Made by a program: the position numbers and the translations under genes. A stretch of 55,802 nt of DNA from Neisseria sp. MVDL19-042950 (GTDB lineage Bacteria; Pseudomonadota; Gammaproteobacteria; Burkholderiales; Neisseriaceae): positions 1 through 55,802 of the forward strand of contig NZ_JAUKWH010000014.1 of assembly GCF_030504625.1 (NCBI RefSeq), written 5' to 3'. Positions 55,741 to 55,802 of the stretch are shown piece after piece. The notes beneath the pieces were generated by a model that was given only the letters and a program-made list of their open reading frames with translations, was not told where the DNA came from and searched no databases. How positions within the stretch are numbered: position 1 is the stretch's first letter; every line of letters starts with the position of its first letter.

Positions 55741-55802
55741 TTATTTAAGTACCCTTCTATTAAGACCATTAAGATTAAGCGATAACAGAAGAAACCACAC
55801 CA

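Overview
The window comes from a Neisseria-type member of the Neisseriaceae. The 12-base DNA uptake sequence (DUS) AGGCCGTCTGAA recurs throughout, often as inverted pairs acting as terminators. The gene content fits: ffh, kdsC-lptC-lptA-lptB-rpoN-hpf, clcA-argJ, and a complete S10-spc-alpha ribosomal protein cluster. The AG- form of the DUS points to the commensal or animal-associated Neisseria rather than the meningococcus/gonococcus group (inference from family knowledge). The species cannot be told from the sequence alone.

Layout. 1-2.8 kb: a ypjD-like cytochrome c assembly membrane protein and ffh. 2.9-24.2 kb: a large defence region, entirely on the minus strand. 24.3-29.3 kb: a transglutaminase (TgpA-like), a TraB/GumN protein, a DUF58 protein and a MoxR ATPase. 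29.6-34.1 kb: KDO phosphatase, LPS transport genes, sigma-54 and hibernation factor. 34.3-36.9 kb: ClC channel and argJ. 37.4-38.5 kb: a LytTR response regulator and an initiator tRNA. 38.7-41.3 kb: an ABC permease and ATPase. 41.8-55.7 kb: ribosomal proteins with rpoA, secY and infA.

The defence region is the notable part. Its frame is a type I-C CRISPR-Cas operon (cas3, cas5, cas8c, cas7, cas4, cas1, cas2, then a tiny array), opened in two places. Between cas3 and cas5 lies an 11.4-kb block: a SNF2 helicase resembling DISARM DrmD, a KTSC-domain protein, a 61-aa protein, a zinc-hook ATPase with a HEPN-like C-terminal motif, a type III Mod methyltransferase, RhuM, a 53-aa ORF, and a type III Res. 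Most of these genes overlap by a few bases, so they look co-translated. Between cas4 and cas1 sits an AT-rich two-gene CBASS-like module (SLATT membrane protein plus CD-NTase-type nucleotidyltransferase). One promoter upstream of cas3 could drive the whole 21-kb set.

Two decayed CRISPR repeats lie exactly at the boundary between the restriction block and cas5. cas1 is split by a 63-bp palindromic insertion that brings in a stop codon. The array has only three repeats, the distal one degenerate. The likely picture is a CRISPR locus that can no longer acquire spacers but may still interfere, and that serves as a platform for restriction and CBASS genes. DUS words of other Neisseriaceae dialects in this region suggest repeated exchange inside the family by natural transformation.
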